From: Chinchilla lanigera
Taxonomy: Eukaryota > Chordata > Mammalia > Rodentia > Chinchillidae
Reading direction: 5' to 3'
DNA: 64,000 nt
NCBI RefSeq assembly: GCF_000276665.1
Contig: NW_004955417.1
Coordinates: 23,380,900 to 23,444,899 of the forward strand
This document shows positions 11,506 to 21,938 of this stretch, piece after piece; the first letter of the stretch is position 1, and every line of letters starts with the position of its first letter. Made by a program: the position numbers and the translations under genes. The notes beneath the pieces were generated by a model, which was not told the DNA's origin, searched no databases, and saw only the letters and a list, made by a program, of their open reading frames with translations.

Positions 11506-11619
11506 GGGCTCGGGATTTAGCTTAGCGGCACAGCGCCTCCTTGGCAAGCTCAAGGTTGTGAGTTCAATCCCGGCACTGGAAAAAAAAACAAAAACAAACA
11601 AACAAAAAAAATATATATA
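11506..11619 (+). mobile_element. ID SINE
   Basis: A diverged ID body (GGGCTCGGGATTTAGCTTAG...GTGAGTTCAATCCCGGCAC) with a long A-rich and AT tail. A perfect 15-bp target duplication, TATGAAAACATCCCA, lies at 11491-11505 and 11620-11634. It interrupts the 3' UTR of the host L1M. Confidence 0.95.
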
Positions 11620-11699
11620 TATGAAAACATCCCATTGTACACCTAACACACACATTCTTTTTGTTTAACAGTTATACCTCAATAAATCTAAAAAATAAA

Positions 11700-12640
11700 T
11701 GCTGCAAACGAGTACTACACTAGCTAAAATGTTTATAGATCTTCAAGAAAAGCACCTGTAAATCTTAAAAGCAAGACTTGGGAGCATGAAGTTAGCTCAG
11801 AAGCAAACTAACTGGCTCCTAGAAAAAGTACATGTTTTAGAGAAGACCAAAACAATCCCCAGGCACTCAACTAGGTAATAGTCACAGGACTCGGCATCCA
11901 GTAAAAATTACTAGGCATAGCCAGGTGTGGTGGCACATCCTTATAACCCCACTTGGGGGACTGAGGCAAGAGGATTGTGAGTTTGAAACCAGACTGGGCA
12001 AGTCAGCAAGTTCAAGGCCAGCGTAGACTACACAGGCAGACACTATCTCCAAAAAAAAAAGAACTAGTCATGCAAAGAGGCAAGACATCCGGATCTACAA
12101 CAAGCACAAAAATTAATCACAGGAAGAGCTTGAGAATGAGAGATATTACAAAATTATTAAACACAGACTTTAAAATGTTTATTTTAAATATGTTCAGTGA
12201 AATAAAAGGATTTGAACAGAAGGACAAAAAAGTGAAAGTCCGTTTAAGAGATCAAACACCACAGGGAAAAAAATAATAATAAACCGAAGGCAGGGCAACG
12301 GAAAATTTTTAAACTGAAGCACAGGGATAGAAAAGGGCCAAACCAATGTAACAGCCTTACTGACCACGGAATAATACCAAGTGGTCTGACGGTGTCATTG
12401 GAGCCCACTATTAGACTTTGCAGCACAGTCCTGGCTAGCGCAATAAGGCAAGAAAAAGAGACAAAAGGATGACATATCGGAAAGAAAAAAGTGAAAATAC
12501 TTTTATTCACAAACCAAAGAAAATCCCAAGTAACAACAAAAAAAATTAACGTGGTAGTGAGTTAATGAGTAAATAATTGGTAATTTTGTGTGCAAAAATC
12601 CTTATATATATTCCATTCCTTATCTAGCAATGGATGTTTC
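11700..12640 (+). mobile_element. Ancient L1M fragment, 5' region then ORF2 RT remnant
   Basis: The stretch GGCATCCAGTAAAAATTACTAG, continuing after a SINE as CATGCAAAGAGGCAAGAC and AATATGTTCAGTGAAATAAAAGG, matches the 5' region of L1M4/5-type elements. From about 12415 it reads as reverse transcriptase in L1 order: VLASAIRQEKETKG. The jump from the 5' region to the RT indicates a large internal deletion or two fragments. Non-functional. Confidence 0.6.
11919..12062 (+). mobile_element. B1-type SINE
   Basis: A 7SL-derived body: GCCAGGTGTGGTGGCACATC, then GGGGGACTGAGGCAAGAGGATTGTGAGTTTG, then CAAGTTCAAGGCCAGCGTAG and a terminal A10. The two similar blocks GAGTTTGAAACCAGACTGGG and CAAGTTCAAGGCCAGCGTAG suggest the rodent internal quasi-duplication. 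ACTAGGCAT (11910-11918) and ACTAGTCAT (12063-12071) are a probable 9-bp target duplication within an L1M. Confidence 0.85.
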
Positions 12641-14212
12641 AGACACTATGAAACATCAGGTGTAAGATTCACAAAAATTATAAAAAACTTGAATACAATA
12701 GAACACTACTAAAAGAAATTAAGTACATGAATAAATACATCATATCATGGATCAGAAAATATAAAATGTAAAATATCTACACAAACTGTAACTTTGACAA
12801 AAATTTCCACAGGCTTTTTTTTTTTTTTTACTAGAAATTGATGACTATAAAATTTGGTTAGATATGCAAAAGACCACCGAAAAACCACAATGATTTTGAA
12901 GTAATGATAAAGAGGATTTATAATTCCTAATTCCAGAACTTATTCTAAAGCTCTTGGGATTAAAAGACTGTATATAAACATGAGTATAGCAATCCAGATC
13001 ATTGGGAAAGTATACCAGTTTTGGAGAAAGCTTCTCAAAGCAATTTAAGTAAATAAAAGGAATATTCTTTTCAACAAGTTGGAAGAGCAACTGAACAACT
13101 ACCTAGGAAAAAAAGCGAACACCACAACACTTACTTCAAAACGTGGACAGAAATAACTTGAAATTTATCACAATTAAATTAAAAAATTTAAAACTATGCA
13201 ACTCCTAGGGGAAAAAAATTGGAGAAATCTTTATAATCTTTGTAAATCTTTGTAATCTCTGGGCAGCCAAAAATTCTTTGATTACAAAAGTCACTCTCAT
13301 AGAAAAAGACTGAGGATTAGAACTTTATCGAAATTAAAACCCCCCTCTTTGAAAATGAGAAGGCAGGCTGCAGACTTGGAAAGAATATTTGCAACTTATC
13401 TTATAAAAGACATCTCCAAAATATATGAAGACGTTTTACATGTCAGTAATAAGACAAACTGGTCAATAAAAAGTTGGCCAAATAATAAGATGATACTTCA
13501 CAAAGGAAGCTATTAAGACAGCCAAAAAGTATAAGGCACAATGTTTTTCACTATTATTCATTAAGGAATGCAAATAAAATCATAATGAGATGCCATACAC
13601 ATTCCCTAGAATGACGACAAATGTTAAAGACTGAAAGTATCACGTGTGGGCAAAGATAGGGAGTCACTTGAACTCATACACTGACAACAGCACCACTCAG
13701 CGGAACAACTGCTTGGGCATCAGCTTGGCAGGTTCTTCTATAGTTAACATACTTTCCATGCCACCCAGAAATTTGCCCCCATACATGTGCGGGCATAGGT
13801 CCTCACAGAGGTTTGCACAGCACTGCAAACCACCTACTTATGCAGCATCAAGGGGTTAAAGGGTAACACATTGTGGTATATTCACACCACAGACTATTAT
13901 TTAGCAATTAAAATAAATTAACTACTAATAAAAAATACTCAGCAGGCTCTACAACACTGTATGATTCCACTTATATGAAACGAAACTTTAAATAATGGAA
14001 ATAATCCCGTGATTTTCTGTGTCAGGATTAGAGAAGGGGATTTGCTACAAAGCTGCATGTAGACAAAAAGTAAGGGTAATGAAAATATTTTTATTTTATT
14101 GTGCTGAAATAACCAAACAGGTTCCTCAAAGCTCCTTAAACTGTACAAGTAAATTTGGATCATTTTAGTGTGCATAAATGTTACCTTAATAAAATTGATA
14201 AAACAAACAATT
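12641..14212 (+). mobile_element. L1M ORF2 C-terminal part and 3' UTR
   Basis: AT-rich sequence following the L1 ORF2 tail and 3' UTR order. AAAAATTTCCACAGG leads through GAAGGCAGGCTGCAGACTTGG and TAATGAGATGCCATACAC to TGTGGTATATTCACACC, ATGATTCCACTTATATGAAAC, and finally an end with ACTGTACAAGTAAATTTGG. A T15 run at 12815-12829 interrupts it. Many stop codons make it a dead copy. It probably continues the fragment to its left. Confidence 0.75.
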
Positions 14213-14329
14213 GCACAGAGAGTTTATTTATAAACTGAGAGAGCAAAAAATAGTAAGCAAGCTAGTAGCTAGAGATTCTTAGAAATTCAATCAGTGAGAT
14301 AATTTGCATCAATAACAAAAACAAATATT

Positions 14330-14485
14330 TCTTAGTCAGTCTATGCCTTTGTCTTATTATTATAAAATAGGGATTATATAAATACCTTTTGCGTAGGATT
14401 GCTCTGAGATCAAATTAGTGAATCTATGAAAGGACATAGAATCAGTCCTGGGAGATATTAAGAATTAAATAAAGGTTAGCTATAG
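14330..14485 (+). mobile_element. MIR SINE, 3' part
   Basis: Shows the MIR central and 3' blocks: TATAAAATAGGGATTATATAAATACC, then GGATTGCTCTGAGATCAAATTAGTGAATCTATGAAAGG and an end in AATAAAGGTTAGCTAT. It is ancient and has no function that can be read from sequence. Confidence 0.7.
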
Positions 14486-14506
14486 CTACAATGAGAAGCA
14501 ATGTTG

Positions 14507-14655
14507 TATTAGTCATTTTCTTGTCACTAGGATAAAATGCCCAACACCTGCGACTTAAAGGAAGCAAGATTTATTGTGGCTGACAGTTTTAGAGGGCTTA
14601 GTTCATGGCTGGCTGGCCCCAAGCAGAAATGGCATGGTGGAAGGGCAGAATCTGT
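14507..14655 (-). mobile_element. Truncated antisense MaLR LTR
   Basis: Begins TGTATTAGTCATTTTCTTGTCAC followed by CTGCGACTTAAAGGAAGCAAG and TTATTGTGGCTGACAG, the antisense end of the same MaLR group seen at 43067, 58380 and 63063. The sequence loses similarity after GGCATGGTGGAAGGGCAG. From there to about 15070 there is unassigned sequence that I cannot place in a family. Confidence 0.65.
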
Positions 14656-15092
14656 GTGTTGCTTGTTCTTGTTCTATAGCAAATGTCCCCTAGCATTTAC
14701 GAGATTTTGATCATGAATGAAAAACTCCGGAACTGGTGTTTGGTTTGGGGTGTTGTGAAGGTATCAAACTTAGTTTCACTCAGTGAAAGTTTGGTCAGGT
14801 CTCCAAGCAAGAAGGTTATAGCCCTTGTCCCCCTCAGAAAAACTTAGTTCCGAGTCCTGGAGGCTTGGCCTGGTGGAAAGGCTCCTGGTTCCCTGAATTA
14901 CTCAGGGTTTGAGAAAGATCACATTTTCAGAGACCAGGAGATGGGCAAGGCTCTGGCTTTGGAGAGGGTGAGTTTCCCTCTTCCAGCTGTCATAAAGATT
15001 TCTTCCTCCCATGGAGGAAGAAATTGAACAGATCTCACTGAACAGATCCCTTTAGAGTAAAGCACCCGTTAAAAATGACAGATTATCTTCCT

Positions 15093-15553
15093 TTGTTGCA
15101 GAGTGGTGCTCCATCATGTGTAAATACATTTTCTTTATCCATTCCTCTATTGATTGACATATAGGCCTCCTCAATCAGACACACATCTTAAATATTGTAT
15201 AGTTTCCCTTACATGAGAAACCCAAAGTATAAATAAAGAGCAAAATAAAAGACAGATGATGAGAATTCTGGAGATAGATCCTCCTCAAAGGGGAATGGGA
15301 TCAAGGGGGGAGGGGAAGGAAAGAGGATGAAAAAGGGATTAAAATGTGTTATGCGGGGCTGGGGATTTAGCTCAGCGGCACAGCGCCTGCCCGGCAAGCA
15401 CAAGGTCGTGAGTTCGATTCCTGGTACCAGAAAAAAAGGAAAAAAGAAAAAGAAAAAAGATGTGTTATGCACCGTACCAACTCCACACAAGCAATGCAAA
15501 CATTATGTATTATACGCATGTACTAGTAAAGAAAATGATGTGGAAGAAAAAAG
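15093..15553 (+). mobile_element. Short twin-primed L1 3' end with target duplication
   Basis: 15093-15180 is antisense L1 (GAGTGGTGCTCCATCATGTG through CTATTGATTGACATATAGG), and from about 15190 the L1 3' UTR runs sense (TTACATGAGAAACCCAAAG, then a G-rich polypurine tract at 15287-15338). The flanks AATGACAGATTATCTTCCT (15074-15092) and AATGACAGATTATGTTCCT (15554-15572) form a 19-bp target duplication with one mismatch. An ID is nested in the 3' UTR. It is non-coding and 5'-truncated. Confidence 0.88.
15355..15459 (+). mobile_element. ID SINE nested in L1 3' UTR
   Basis: A GGGGCTGGGGATTTAGCTCA start, a B box GTGAGTTCGATTCC and a mixed A/G tail. A perfect 11-bp duplication, ATGTGTTATGC, lies at 15344-15354 and 15460-15470. 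It is inserted directly after the G-rich tract of the short twin-primed L1. Confidence 0.95.
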
Positions 15554-15572
15554 AATGACAGATTATGTTCCT

Positions 15573-16857
15573 GTGAAACTTCCAGGTACAGAAGACCATA
15601 AACTTTAAAAAGCCAAATAACAATGAAAACTGACATTTAATTCATATGTTTTTCCCACAGGGAGAAAGTGGACAGGGATGTGCAGAAGCACTCATTTTCC
15701 AAGGTCTCTTCTAGGTTTCTCATACACTCCCAGGCAGACTTTCTCCCAGAAGTTATAACCTGCACAAAAGCCCCAGGATAGGGGCAAATGGAAAGCAATC
15801 AAGAAATTTTCTTGGTGACATTCTCTAAGGCCTTCCAGGTGACACTTGATCACTCAGTATCTCAATTATTGGCAAACTGAGGACAGTGGTATGGATGCTT
15901 GCTTACTGACAGGGATGCTGTAGGAACGGGTTAACCATGGGCAGTTGCTGGAGCCTGAGGGGTGAGCACCGTTCCGTAGTTGCAGAGCATTTTACCATGG
16001 TGTGAGTGGACAACAGAAAGTGGAGGCTTAGCAAGGAAGTTTGTGGGTCTACCTTGCAGCAGCTTCTTGATAAACTGCCAGGAAAGCCTTCCTAATTTAT
16101 CTCATTCAGCCCACATAGCGACTTGTGCCTTGCCATGTCTGCAGATGACAGAGAAGAAGAGCCAGAAAGCCAAGTCGGATACAAAACACTGACAATAAGA
16201 AAGCAGGTGTCACCGAAGAGGTGAATTTTAATTAGCCTTTTAAATTATATCCAGAAGGTGGGCTGGGGAAGTGACACGGGGAGAGTTTGATGTGAGGTTG
16301 GAGAGGAAAGGATAAATTTCAAAGATGAGTTTAACCTGCAATCAGGGAAGCCAAGGCCCTAGGCAGTGACCTTCGGGATTTAAACTGGTGTTCATCAGCT
16401 TCATAAGAGGTGCCCTAGTGAGAAATGGGACTTCTCAAACAGGGCTGCTGGCTCTGTGTCAGCATTTTAGCAATGTGTGAAGCCCATTCGGGCCATAGCA
16501 AAAGGACTGCCTCGGGAATGTTTATTGCCCCCTCCTTGCACAAAGAAAAAGAGGAAAAAAGTCAACTTGCATAAGAAAATAAGATCGTTAAACGCGGAGA
16601 GAACCTAGATTTTTGGGCCAAAAAACACCTGCTGAGAAATGTGATTCTGCTAGTGGACCAAGAAGGATAGTTGAGGGTTTAAGCAAAAATCCGCAAATCC
16701 AGGGATCTCCGGAGCACAAATACATACTGAAGATGACTGCAGCTGGAGAAGTGTTCTGGGTGTGACAGAAGAGGGGCTTGGGGAGCAGATGGTGGGGATT
16801 TTCATCACGGTCTGGCTCCCATTAATTCCTTTTGCCCTTATAATCTTTACCACTACT
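15573..16857. other. Single-copy DNA, no gene recognised
   Basis: About 1.3 kb of balanced-composition sequence without recognisable transposons. No domain-like frame was found. Confidence 0.45.
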
Positions 16858-17070
16858 GTGTTCGCATTATACACCGGACACTGTGCTCAATGGTCTCAAT
16901 ATATTATCACATTTAATCATTGAAACACCCCTGTAAATTTAAAAACTAAAGTTAGCTCCATTGAGACACAGTCCATCTCACTCAGGGAGGTTACAAAATT
17001 CTCTTGTAAACACAGACAAGAAGTGGTGAATCTGGGACGAGAAGCCTGGTGTTCTGACTCCGAAGCCCTC
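16858..17070 (-). mobile_element. MIR SINE, antisense
   Basis: Antisense MIR order: CCGGACACTGTGCTCAATGG, then AATATATTATCACATTTAATC, CACCCCTGTAAATTTAAAAAC, then AGTGGTGAATCTGGGACGAG and GTTCTGACTCCGAAGCC. The last two blocks correspond to the MIR 'tgggattcgaacccagg...ctgactccagagcc' region. Confidence 0.75.
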
Positions 17071-17364
17071 GTTTGATGACGACTATGATTCTTCCCTGAA
17101 ACATCTGAGCAAGGAAACAACTGTTGAAGTAAACAGAATTGAAATTTCTACCTAAACTTGCATCCCAGATTAAATGCGATGAACACTCTAAGCAGCTATC
17201 AGAAAGATTATACAGGGGCTTGGTGAAGGAAAGACGGATTTTTCAGGCTCAGGAGATGAATGAAATGAGGCACTAAAGAGGGCAGGCAGCACAGATGTCC
17301 GAGCTAACCGTTCGTGCTTTTTAGGCGGTTGTTGTTTTGCTGTCCGCATTCAGTGGTTGCCATC

Positions 17365-17465
17365 TCATAAATCTTCATAGCAGGTCTGTGACATAGGTAG
17401 TATTTTACTTACTTTACAAATGGAGAAAGTAAAGCGGAGAAATATAAGATAAAACACCGTAGCCC
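17365..17465 (-). mobile_element. MIR fragment, antisense
   Basis: CTCATAAATCTTCATAGCAGG, then TAGGTAGTATTTTACTTACTTTACAAATGGAGAAAG, matches the antisense MIR central block ('aggtaggtactattatccccattttacagatgaggaaac'). Short and diverged. Confidence 0.6.
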
Positions 17466-18580
17466 ATAGCCGTAGCAGAATGGACAAAAGCAAAGCTCTC
17501 TTGGCACATTGGAATTTGGAGCGCTAAAGTCCCCGCCCTTCAAATTTCATCACATTGCTGCAAAAAGAAGCGTCAGTCACTGCGGGACTGCGCAGAGTCC
17601 AGGGTTTCCACAGCAGAATGGGAAAGGATATTCTACATAAAAGAAATGGTGCATCCGAAGGTGCAGAGGTGGGAAAGCGCAGTGATTTTGGGAAAAATTG
17701 CAGTCCAACTTAGGTGAATGTAAAGGGTTGAAGAGGCAGGAAAAAATAGCTTTCAATTTCTGAATTTTCCTTTTTCTGAGAAGAACCTTCTTTCTTCAGA
17801 CAGTGAGGTGATAGAAGTTGCTCTAGCTGAAGAGGCGATCCGAGAGCTTCGGTCGCATTGATGCATGTGCTATGAGCGGACAGCCGGCACCCGAAAGCTG
17901 CTGGCATCTCTCTTGACTCCATGCCTGCAGGTCCAAAGAGCAAAAGAAAACCTGGGGAATCTGCCAGAACCTAAAAACCAGCATCATGATGATGACGATG
18001 ATGACAGCAACCATGACGATGACTATGTGAGCGTGGGCCTTGTATAAATTTTGGGTGGATTCAGGCAGAGTAATCAAAACAGACATCTTAATATGGAGCA
18101 GGGAAGCAATTTTCCATGCACTATTTTCTCACCTAATATTGTCTGGGGAAAACTATTACATTGCAAAGCAGAGCCAGAGCAACAGGCCCAGTCTGTGAGA
18201 CAAGGGCAGGGAAACTTGGGGTGAAGCTAACATCTCCTGGGTGATACGAGCTTGCACAGGTGCAATAGGCTGGGTGCTCTGGCCTCGCTGTCTGCCCTCT
18301 GAACACCCCCACTGCACACTGTTGCTCAGTGATCACAACTGAGGTCACCGGTTCTGACCAAAGGCAGAGGCACAGGAGACACATAATTCCAGAGTCTTTT
18401 TTGTTCCTAAATATGCACCCTCCCAACCCACCATATGTACCATTAGGGGATACAGGTGAGCATCTGGGTTTCTGTGCTTCCTTCCAAAATCTCTCAGGAA
18501 ATAATAAGTTCACAGAGAAAACTAGAAAGATGTGCTCAGAGTACAGTCGCTATGAAAGACTACTGATGTCTAGGTCTCTA
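17466..18580. other. Single-copy DNA with an embedded GAT/GAC repeat
   Basis: No transposon recognised apart from the trinucleotide-rich patch at 17976-18026. Open frames on both strands pass through this part (for example 18133-18513, minus, 126 codons) but show no recognisable domain, so I treat them as chance. Confidence 0.4.
17976..18026. repeat. Imperfect (GAT/GAC)n trinucleotide tract
   Basis: A run of GATGATGACGATGATGAC, an AGCAAC interruption, then ATGACGATGACT. In one plus frame it reads as an aspartate run broken by SNH. It could be a chance microsatellite, and there is no other evidence of an exon around it. Confidence 0.85.
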
Positions 18581-18599
18581 TCAAGTACAAACTAAGTTA

Positions 18600-18900
18600 T
18601 TTTTCCACAAGAATACGGATTTAAAATAAATAAATAAGCTACATTTTCTAAAAGACATAAGGAAAGACATTAGATTCATGAAAACCTCAGAAATCATGGA
18701 AAAGATCTGCAGCCATTGAAGAAGAAAATTATATTTTGAATTAGGAACTGGCTTTAATAATAGATACAATAACAGCTTAAAGGCCATGTTGGAAAAACTT
18801 TTTCAAAAAAAGATAAAAATAATAAAATTAAGAGACAGAGTTGGAAATTACACTGGCCTTATAATTATGGTCCCAGAAAGAGAAAACTGTGAAAAGAAAA
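18600..18900 (+). mobile_element. Possible ancient L1/HAL1 fragment
   Basis: A-rich sequence with blocks resembling the 5' part of ancient L1M/HAL1 elements (GTTGGAAATTACACTGGCC, then TTATGGTCCCAGAAAGAG). Weak evidence from remembered motif order only. Confidence 0.35.
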
Positions 18901-19039
18901 AATAATTTAAAAATTGATCAGTAATATCAATATTACTTTAGGAAAATCAATGATTAATCAGGTTGACACTAAATCCATCTTATTTTTTATGCATTTCAAA
19001 TTAAATTAGACAATAATACACTTCTCCTAAGTAAGTCAG

Positions 19040-19480
19040 TGTATATAATTAGCTGTCGTTTCACATGTATTACTATCAAATTTACATACAATGAGGGCAC
19101 AAATCTTAAGCATACATTTTCCAAGTTCTGACAAATGCACACACCTTTATAAGTCAGACCTCTATAATATTTCAGTTGTGATTTTTTTTTTGGTACCGGG
19201 AATCGAACTCAGGACCTTGCACTTACCAGGCAGGCACTTTTGCCACTGAGCTGTACTACTGGTCCAATGTTCCAGAACATTACCATTGCCATAGAAATTT
19301 CTGCTCATGATGCTTCCTAGACCATACTTCCCAGAGGCAATTGTTTCTAGAATATCTTATATGTGAAATTATGAGTACAGTTTGTGCTCTTTAGTAGCTG
19401 GCATTCACTCAGTCTATTAGTTATTTCTTTTTTTAGGTAACCCTTATTCCCTGATATGAATAGACCATTTATTTATTATT
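19040..19480 (-). mobile_element. Ancient antisense L1 3' fragment split by an ID
   Basis: Antisense L1ME/M-like 3' sequence: TTCACATGTATTACTATCAAATTTACATAC, then CAAGTTCTGACAAATGCAC and CAGAACATTACCATTGCC. It is interrupted by the ID at 19182-19266. There is no coding potential. Confidence 0.5.
19182..19266 (-). mobile_element. Antisense ID SINE
   Basis: A T9 run, then TGGTACCGGGAATCGAACTC, CAGGACCTTGCACTTACCAGG and CCACTGAGCTGTACTAC. No clear target duplication remains, so this copy is somewhat older or was inserted into diverged sequence. Confidence 0.9.
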
Positions 19481-19599
19481 TACTTATCTCTATCTACCTA
19501 CCCATTTTCCTGTTGGTGGACACTTGTGTTTGTACCCAGTTTGGAATTTCCTATTCAATTCTTTAACAGTATTTTGGAGAGTGGAAGATTTTGGTGATT

Positions 19600-20135
19600 G
19601 TAACTTGTTTATTATGTTAATGGAAGTAAGTCAGGCATAAAAGACAACTATTGCACATTGTGTCTCTCATGTGGAGGCTAAAATATTGAAATACGGCGTA
19701 GTGACTACAGGAGGCTGGGAAGGGTGAGGGGTAGGGACACAGGGAGGCTGGATAACGCACACCAAACACACTCAGCTACAAGGAGTAAGTACTAGGGCGC
19801 CACCATACAGCAGGGTGATTCTAGTCCACAGTAGCCTATTCTATATTTCAGGAATATCTAGAAGAGAAGAGTTCAAAGGCTCCAAACGAGAGTAATGATA
19901 AAGGGATGGAAATCTTAATTCCCTGATTTTATCAGTACAATTTACACATGTATTAAAATCACCTGTATGTCACAAACACACACAGTTATTATATATTAAT
20001 CAAGCCTTCTTTTAAATCCTAAGGAGATGGAAATGTAATTACCCTGATCTAATCATATAGTGTATATGTATCCAATTATCAAGTTACTCTGTAAATATGC
20101 ACAATTAATGATAAATAAAAACAAATTCTAATTTT
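19600..20135 (+). mobile_element. L1MA-like 3' end
   Basis: L1 3' UTR in order: TTAATGGAAGTAAGTCAGGC, then CACATTGTGTCTCTCATGTGGAGG, GACTACAGGAGGCTGGGAAG, ACCATACAGCAGGGTGATTC, TTTCAGGAATATCTAGAAGAG and a diverged terminal region. The end is partly repeated: 'gatggaaatcttaattccctgat' at about 19905 and 'gatggaaatgtaattaccctgat' at about 20026. Confidence 0.75.
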
Positions 20136-20257
20136 TTTCTTTTATAGTTTTTCTTTTGGTGATCAAAGGAAGCTTCACCTACTGCCAAGTAATTAAGGAA
20201 GACAGCTCTTACTTTCTTCTAAATTTTTATGGTTTTACCTTATATGACTAAGTGAAT

Positions 20258-20258
<1 letters not shown>

Positions 20259-20295
<37 letters not shown>
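20259..20295. repeat. (GT)n microsatellite
   Basis: About 18 perfect GT dinucleotides in AT-rich sequence. Confidence 0.97.
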
Positions 20296-20296
<1 letters not shown>

Positions 20297-20355
20297 TATG
20301 AGATTCATCATGTCCAAGTTCAATTTTCCTTATGGATGTCTAGTTTTTCCAGGAA

Positions 20356-20442
20356 TTTTTTTTTTTTTGTACCCGGAATCGAACTCATGACCCCAGGCTT
20401 GCCAGATAGGCACTTATGCCGCTGAGCTATATCCCCGGCCCT
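20356..20442 (-). mobile_element. Antisense ID SINE
   Basis: A T-rich leader, GTACCCGGAATCGAACTCAT, then CCAGGCTTGCCAGATAGGC and GCTGAGCTATATCCCCGGCCC. The short TCCAGGAA/TCCAGCAA flanks suggest a small target duplication. It lies at the start of antisense L1 sequence. Confidence 0.9.
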
Positions 20443-20449
20443 CCAGCAA

Positions 20450-21938
20450 AATTTATTGAAAATATCTCCCTTTATATTGGATTTTTCTTAATATCTTGGT
20501 AAAAAATATAATGAATATGCCAGTGTTTGTTTCTGGATTTGACTTTCTGATATTTTGCTGAGGATTTTTGCATTCATGTTAAAGAAGAATGTTATGAGTT
20601 GTAGTTTTATGTATTTGTTGGGTTTTGTTTTATAATTTCTTTGCTGAGTTTTGGTATCGGGACCTCAAAAAAACAAACAAAAAAAAAGATTGGATGTAAT
20701 CTCCTTTTCTGTTTCCCAAGAGATTGTAATTGTTTGGTAATTCATCCTTAAATGTTTAATAGCATCCAATAAAGAACCAGCTATGCCAAAAGTTTTCTTC
20801 ATGTGAAGATTGTTGGCAGAGATTCAACTTTGTTAATAAATGTAGGACTCCTGGCATTTTATGTTTCAGCTTGTTTCACTTTTGATCAATTTTATTTTCA
20901 TGGAATCTGTTTATTTCAAGTAAAGTGTGACCTAAGGTTATTTCTAATATTCTCTTATTCTATTAATATATGTAAAGTGTACTGTGCTAACTCCTCTTTC
21001 ACTACTGATATTAGCACTTTATATTAACTCTTCTTTTTTTCACAGTACTAATCCTGTGAGGGATTTATCAGTTTTCCCAACCTCTTGGAATAATTTCTTT
21101 TTTGCTTTATTAATTTTCCCTTTCATTTGTCTGCATTTTACTTCATTGACATATGCCCCAATATTTATTTACAAATCTTCCTTCCTTATTTATTTAATTT
21201 ATTTTGCTTTTTAAAGTAAAAGTAATTAAGTTTAACTTTTTGGTTTCTAGTAGGAACATTTGTTTTTAAATAACTCAAAAATTTTGATATTGGTATTTTT
21301 GATATCATTCAGTTCAACCTCATTTCTAGCTGGGCATGATGGCACACATCTGTAATTCAAGCTACTCAGGAGGTTGAGATAGTAGAAACCCGAGTTCAAG
21401 GCCAACCTGAGCAGCTTGGCAGACCACTGTCTCAAAGTAAGATAAAGATAAAAAGGTCAACTTTGTTTAGCATGCTTGAAGCTCTGAGTTTAATGCCCAG
21501 GGCTAAAAATATTTTCAATTTTTCTCATACTGCATTTATTGACCTGTAAGTTACATGCATTCAGAAATGCGTTTAATTTTCAAATGTTTGGAGGGTCCTA
21601 AACTTTTATTTTCTACTTCAATTCCATAATCTAAGAATATAATTTAGTAATCTTCAATCTCTTTCAATCAAAATATTCTCTTTATCTCTCATGCACTTGA
21701 AGACAATGTGTGTTCTGTACATCTTTGGTGTTGTGTCCTATAAATGTCACTTATATCAAGGCAGTTGGTAGTGTTTGTCATAGTATACATGTATTGAACG
21801 ATTTTTTTGGCTGTTTCATTAGTTGCCAAGAAATAGGGATGAGCAGTCCCAAATATCATTTGTAATTTTTTTATTTCTTCCTTTGTTAATTTTTGCTCTG
21901 TGTATTGTGAAGCTCCGGTATCTAGTGAACACACATTG
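20450..21938 (-). mobile_element. Antisense L1 ORF2 (endonuclease and RT region), degraded
   Basis: T-rich plus strand that reads as L1 ORF2 on the minus strand. Recognisable blocks include GGATTTTTGCATTCATGTTAAAG and, near the right end, CTTTGGTGTTGTGTCCTATAAATG with GTGAAGCTCCGGTATCTAGTG, which are the antisense of the endonuclease part. The latter abuts the 5' end of the + strand L1. A B1/ID composite is inserted at 21327-21506. The frame is badly broken. Confidence 0.7.
21327..21506 (+). mobile_element. B1-like plus ID-like composite SINE
   Basis: The left part is B1-like: TAGCTGGGCATGATGGCACAC, GCTACTCAGGAGGTTGAGAT and CGAGTTCAAGGCCAACCTGAG. It is followed directly by an ID-like remnant: TTTAGCATGCTTGAAGC, then GAGTTTAATGCCCAGGGCT. 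Composite B1-ID SINEs are known from several non-murid rodent groups. No long internal duplication is visible in the B1 part. Confidence 0.65.

Larger units (their letters stand above)
8968..11690 (+). mobile_element. L1M-type LINE-1 3' portion, heavily interrupted
   Basis: Starts with the ORF2 stretch GTAGTCCCTGTCAAAATTTCC...CATGACATTTTTT and proceeds in order through the ORF2 C-terminus to an L1MB-like 3' UTR: GTACAACATGGTGACTATAG, then GGTAACTATGTGAGGTGAGC, TTAATTAGCTTGATTGTGG, and the end GTTATACCTCAATAAATC. The reading frame is full of stops, so it is a dead copy. It serves as the host for three later insertions inside it: an ID at 9145, a twin-primed L1 at 10590-11392, and an ID at 11506. 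Confidence 0.85.
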
